From contig WRIM01000038.1 of NCBI GenBank assembly GCA_009782725.1, positions 1 to 6,267 of the forward strand: 6,267 nucleotides of DNA, given 5' to 3'. How positions within the stretch are numbered: the stretch's first letter is position 1; every line of letters starts with the position of its first letter. The translations under genes and the position numbers were made by a program. The DNA is from Alphaproteobacteria bacterium (GTDB lineage: Bacteria > Pseudomonadota > Alphaproteobacteria > Rs-D84). The notes beneath the pieces were generated by a model. The model was given only the letters and a program-made list of their open reading frames with translations. It was not told the origin of the DNA and made no database searches. Below are positions 5,263 to 6,267 of the stretch, piece by piece.

Positions 5263-6267
5263 ATGAAACGAAAATTAAAAATCTTTATCATTGCGGGCGA
5301 GGTTTCGGGCGATGCGCTTGGCGGGAAAATTATGCATTCGATTGGCGCCCGCGCGGAATTTTCGGGCATCGGCGGCGCCGTCATGAAAACGGCTGGATTA
5401 AAATCGCTGTTCTCCATTTCCGATTTGGCCGTTATGGGATTTTTGGAAGTGTTGGCAAATGCGCGGACGTTATCGCGGCGCATAAATGAAACCGCAGATG
5501 AGATTATAAAAACAAACCCGGATATAGTTCTTACAATCGACAGCCCCGGCTTTGCGAAGCGTGTTGTTGAAAAGGTCAGAAAGAATGTTGGCGCCAGCGC
5601 CCCGAAATTCTATCATGTCGTCGCGCCCCAAGTTTGGGCATGGGGGGCCGGGCGCGCGAAAAAATACGCAAAGATTTTTGATAAACTTTATTGCTTTTTT
5701 GATTTCGAAGTACCCTATTTCACCAAATACGGATTGAATACAATCGCGGTCGGACATCCGATTGCGGACGGGCTTTGCCCGTCGGCAAAACTAACAACTA
5801 ACAACGAACAACTAACAACTAAAAACATTGCATTAATTCCCGGTTCGCGCATATCCGAAGTAAAAAAATTACTGCCATTAATGAAATGCGCGGCGGAACA
5901 AATTTGCCATAAAAATCCGGGTGTTTGGTGGAACTTTTATATTCCTGTGACAGAAACCACGGAAAAATATATTCGAGAAATAACGGCGGATTATTGTTTC
6001 AAGCCAGAAATCGTGCCATACGCCGCGCGGTATGAAACATACGATAAAACAGATATCGCAATCGTCGCAAGCGGCACGGCATCCGCCGAACTGGCAATCA
6101 TGCATGTGCCCGCAATCGTTGTTTATAAGATGAATCCGGTTACAGAATTTTTGGCGCGTATCGCGCTTAAAACCAAATGGGTTTCATTGGTAAATATACT
6201 ATTAAAGAAAACAGTTTATCCGGAATTATTGGGGCATTTCGCCACGCCTGAAAACATATTATGCGAA
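5263..6267 (+). CDS. lpxB: Lipid-A-disaccharide synthase LpxB, 3' end cut by window
   Basis: LpxB, a peripheral inner-membrane GT19 glycosyltransferase, joins UDP-2,3-diacylglucosamine and lipid X into the lipid A disaccharide. The frame is open for 335 codons to the window end; E. coli LpxB is 382 residues, so roughly 45 are missing. Landmarks in order: IFIIAGEVSGDALGG (7-21), FSGIGG (47-52), IDSPGF (92-97, D93 matching the important D98 of other LpxB), YHVVAPQVWAWG (117-128), VGHPIAD (177-183), IPGSR (192-196, R196 matching R201), SGTASAEL (270-277), VVYKMNP (280-286), VSLVN (301-305), PELLG (314-318) and ATPE (321-324). Between GHPIAD and PGSR the usual helical segment is replaced by LTTNNEQLTTKN, encoded by a heptamer array. 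No Shine-Dalgarno precedes the ATG: the bases upstream belong to the palindromic repeat. An in-frame stop at 5251 and the family's N-terminus fix this start. Confidence 0.94.
   Translation, partial: MKRKLKIFIIAGEVSGDALGGKIMHSIGARAEFSGIGGAVMKTAGLKSLFSISDLAVMGFLEVLANARTLSRRINETADEIIKTNPDIVLTIDSPGFAKRVVEKVRKNVGASAPKFYHVVAPQVWAWGAGRAKKYAKIFDKLYCFFDFEVPYFTKYGLNTIAVGHPIADGLCPSAKLTTNNEQLTTKNIALIPGSRISEVKKLLPLMKCAAEQICHKNPGVWWNFYIPVTETTEKYIREITADYCFKPEIVPYAARYETYDKTDIAIVASGTASAELAIMHVPAIVVYKMNPVTEFLARIALKTKWVSLVNILLKKTVYPELLGHFATPENILCE
5789..5823 (+). repeat. Five tandem AACTAAC heptamers inside lpxB
   Basis: Units at 5789, 5796, 5803, 5810 and 5817 read AACTAAC, AACTAAC, AACGAAC, AACTAAC, AACTAAA. 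Three units equal 21 nt or seven codons, so the peptide repeats as LTTNNEQ-LTTKN. It lies in the linker between the two Rossmann-like halves of LpxB. One unit gained or lost would shift the frame; three would not. Confidence 0.85.
6040..6267 (+). other. Window-edge part of lpxB
   Basis: The lpxB frame continues past 6267 without a stop, so the gene is truncated by the window and not broken. Everything from SGTASAE onward follows the family pattern, with no frameshift visible. Confidence 0.7.

Overview
The window looks like a piece of a Gram-negative, probably alphaproteobacterial genome, most likely from an uncultured or host-associated lineage. This rests on the lipid A genes lpxA and lpxB in tandem, a lipobox lipoprotein, a signal-peptide protein with outer-membrane-barrel character, a TrmN6-type tRNA methyltransferase, and moderate GC content with AT-rich, repeat-bearing gaps. 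Protein style and gene order suggest the class; nothing in the sequence proves it, and no rRNA or tRNA gene is present.

Layout. (1) 1-1156, plus strand: a 17-base G run sits just upstream of a -10-like hexamer, followed by a secreted, probably outer-membrane protein. (2) 1157-2289, minus strand: a two-gene unit, a DUF1653 protein followed by a lipid-anchored class I glutamine-amidotransferase-like hydrolase (peptidase C26). They overlap by ATGA, and the unit ends stop-to-stop with the first gene, leaving no intergenic base. (3) 2290-2547: a gene-free gap holding two small hairpins and a ~100-bp imperfect palindrome. (4) 2548-3216, minus: a TrmN6-like methyltransferase, divergent from (5) 3258-4280, plus: a polytopic membrane protein of unknown function. 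The two are driven by what look like overlapping, opposed promoters. (6) 4346-5149 lpxA and 5263-6267 lpxB (cut by the window end), the lipid A pathway. Between them lies a ~111-bp palindrome built from heptamer repeats, and a second, different heptamer array lies inside the lpxB reading frame.

How the genes fit together: LpxA makes the first committed acyl transfer onto UDP-GlcNAc and LpxB condenses two acylated glucosamines into the lipid A disaccharide. The lpxI gene that often sits between them in alphaproteobacteria is missing here, and lpxD-fabZ are not directly upstream. The other genes are not obviously linked to lipid A, but the first gene and the C26 lipoprotein are both predicted envelope proteins.

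The most interesting signals are not genes. They are the poly-G tract in a likely promoter spacer (a classic layout for phase variation of a surface protein), the two large palindromic repeats, and the paired occurrence of period-7 repeats at the lpxA-lpxB junction and inside lpxB. I found no CRISPR array, transposase, integrase or clear new multi-gene system.
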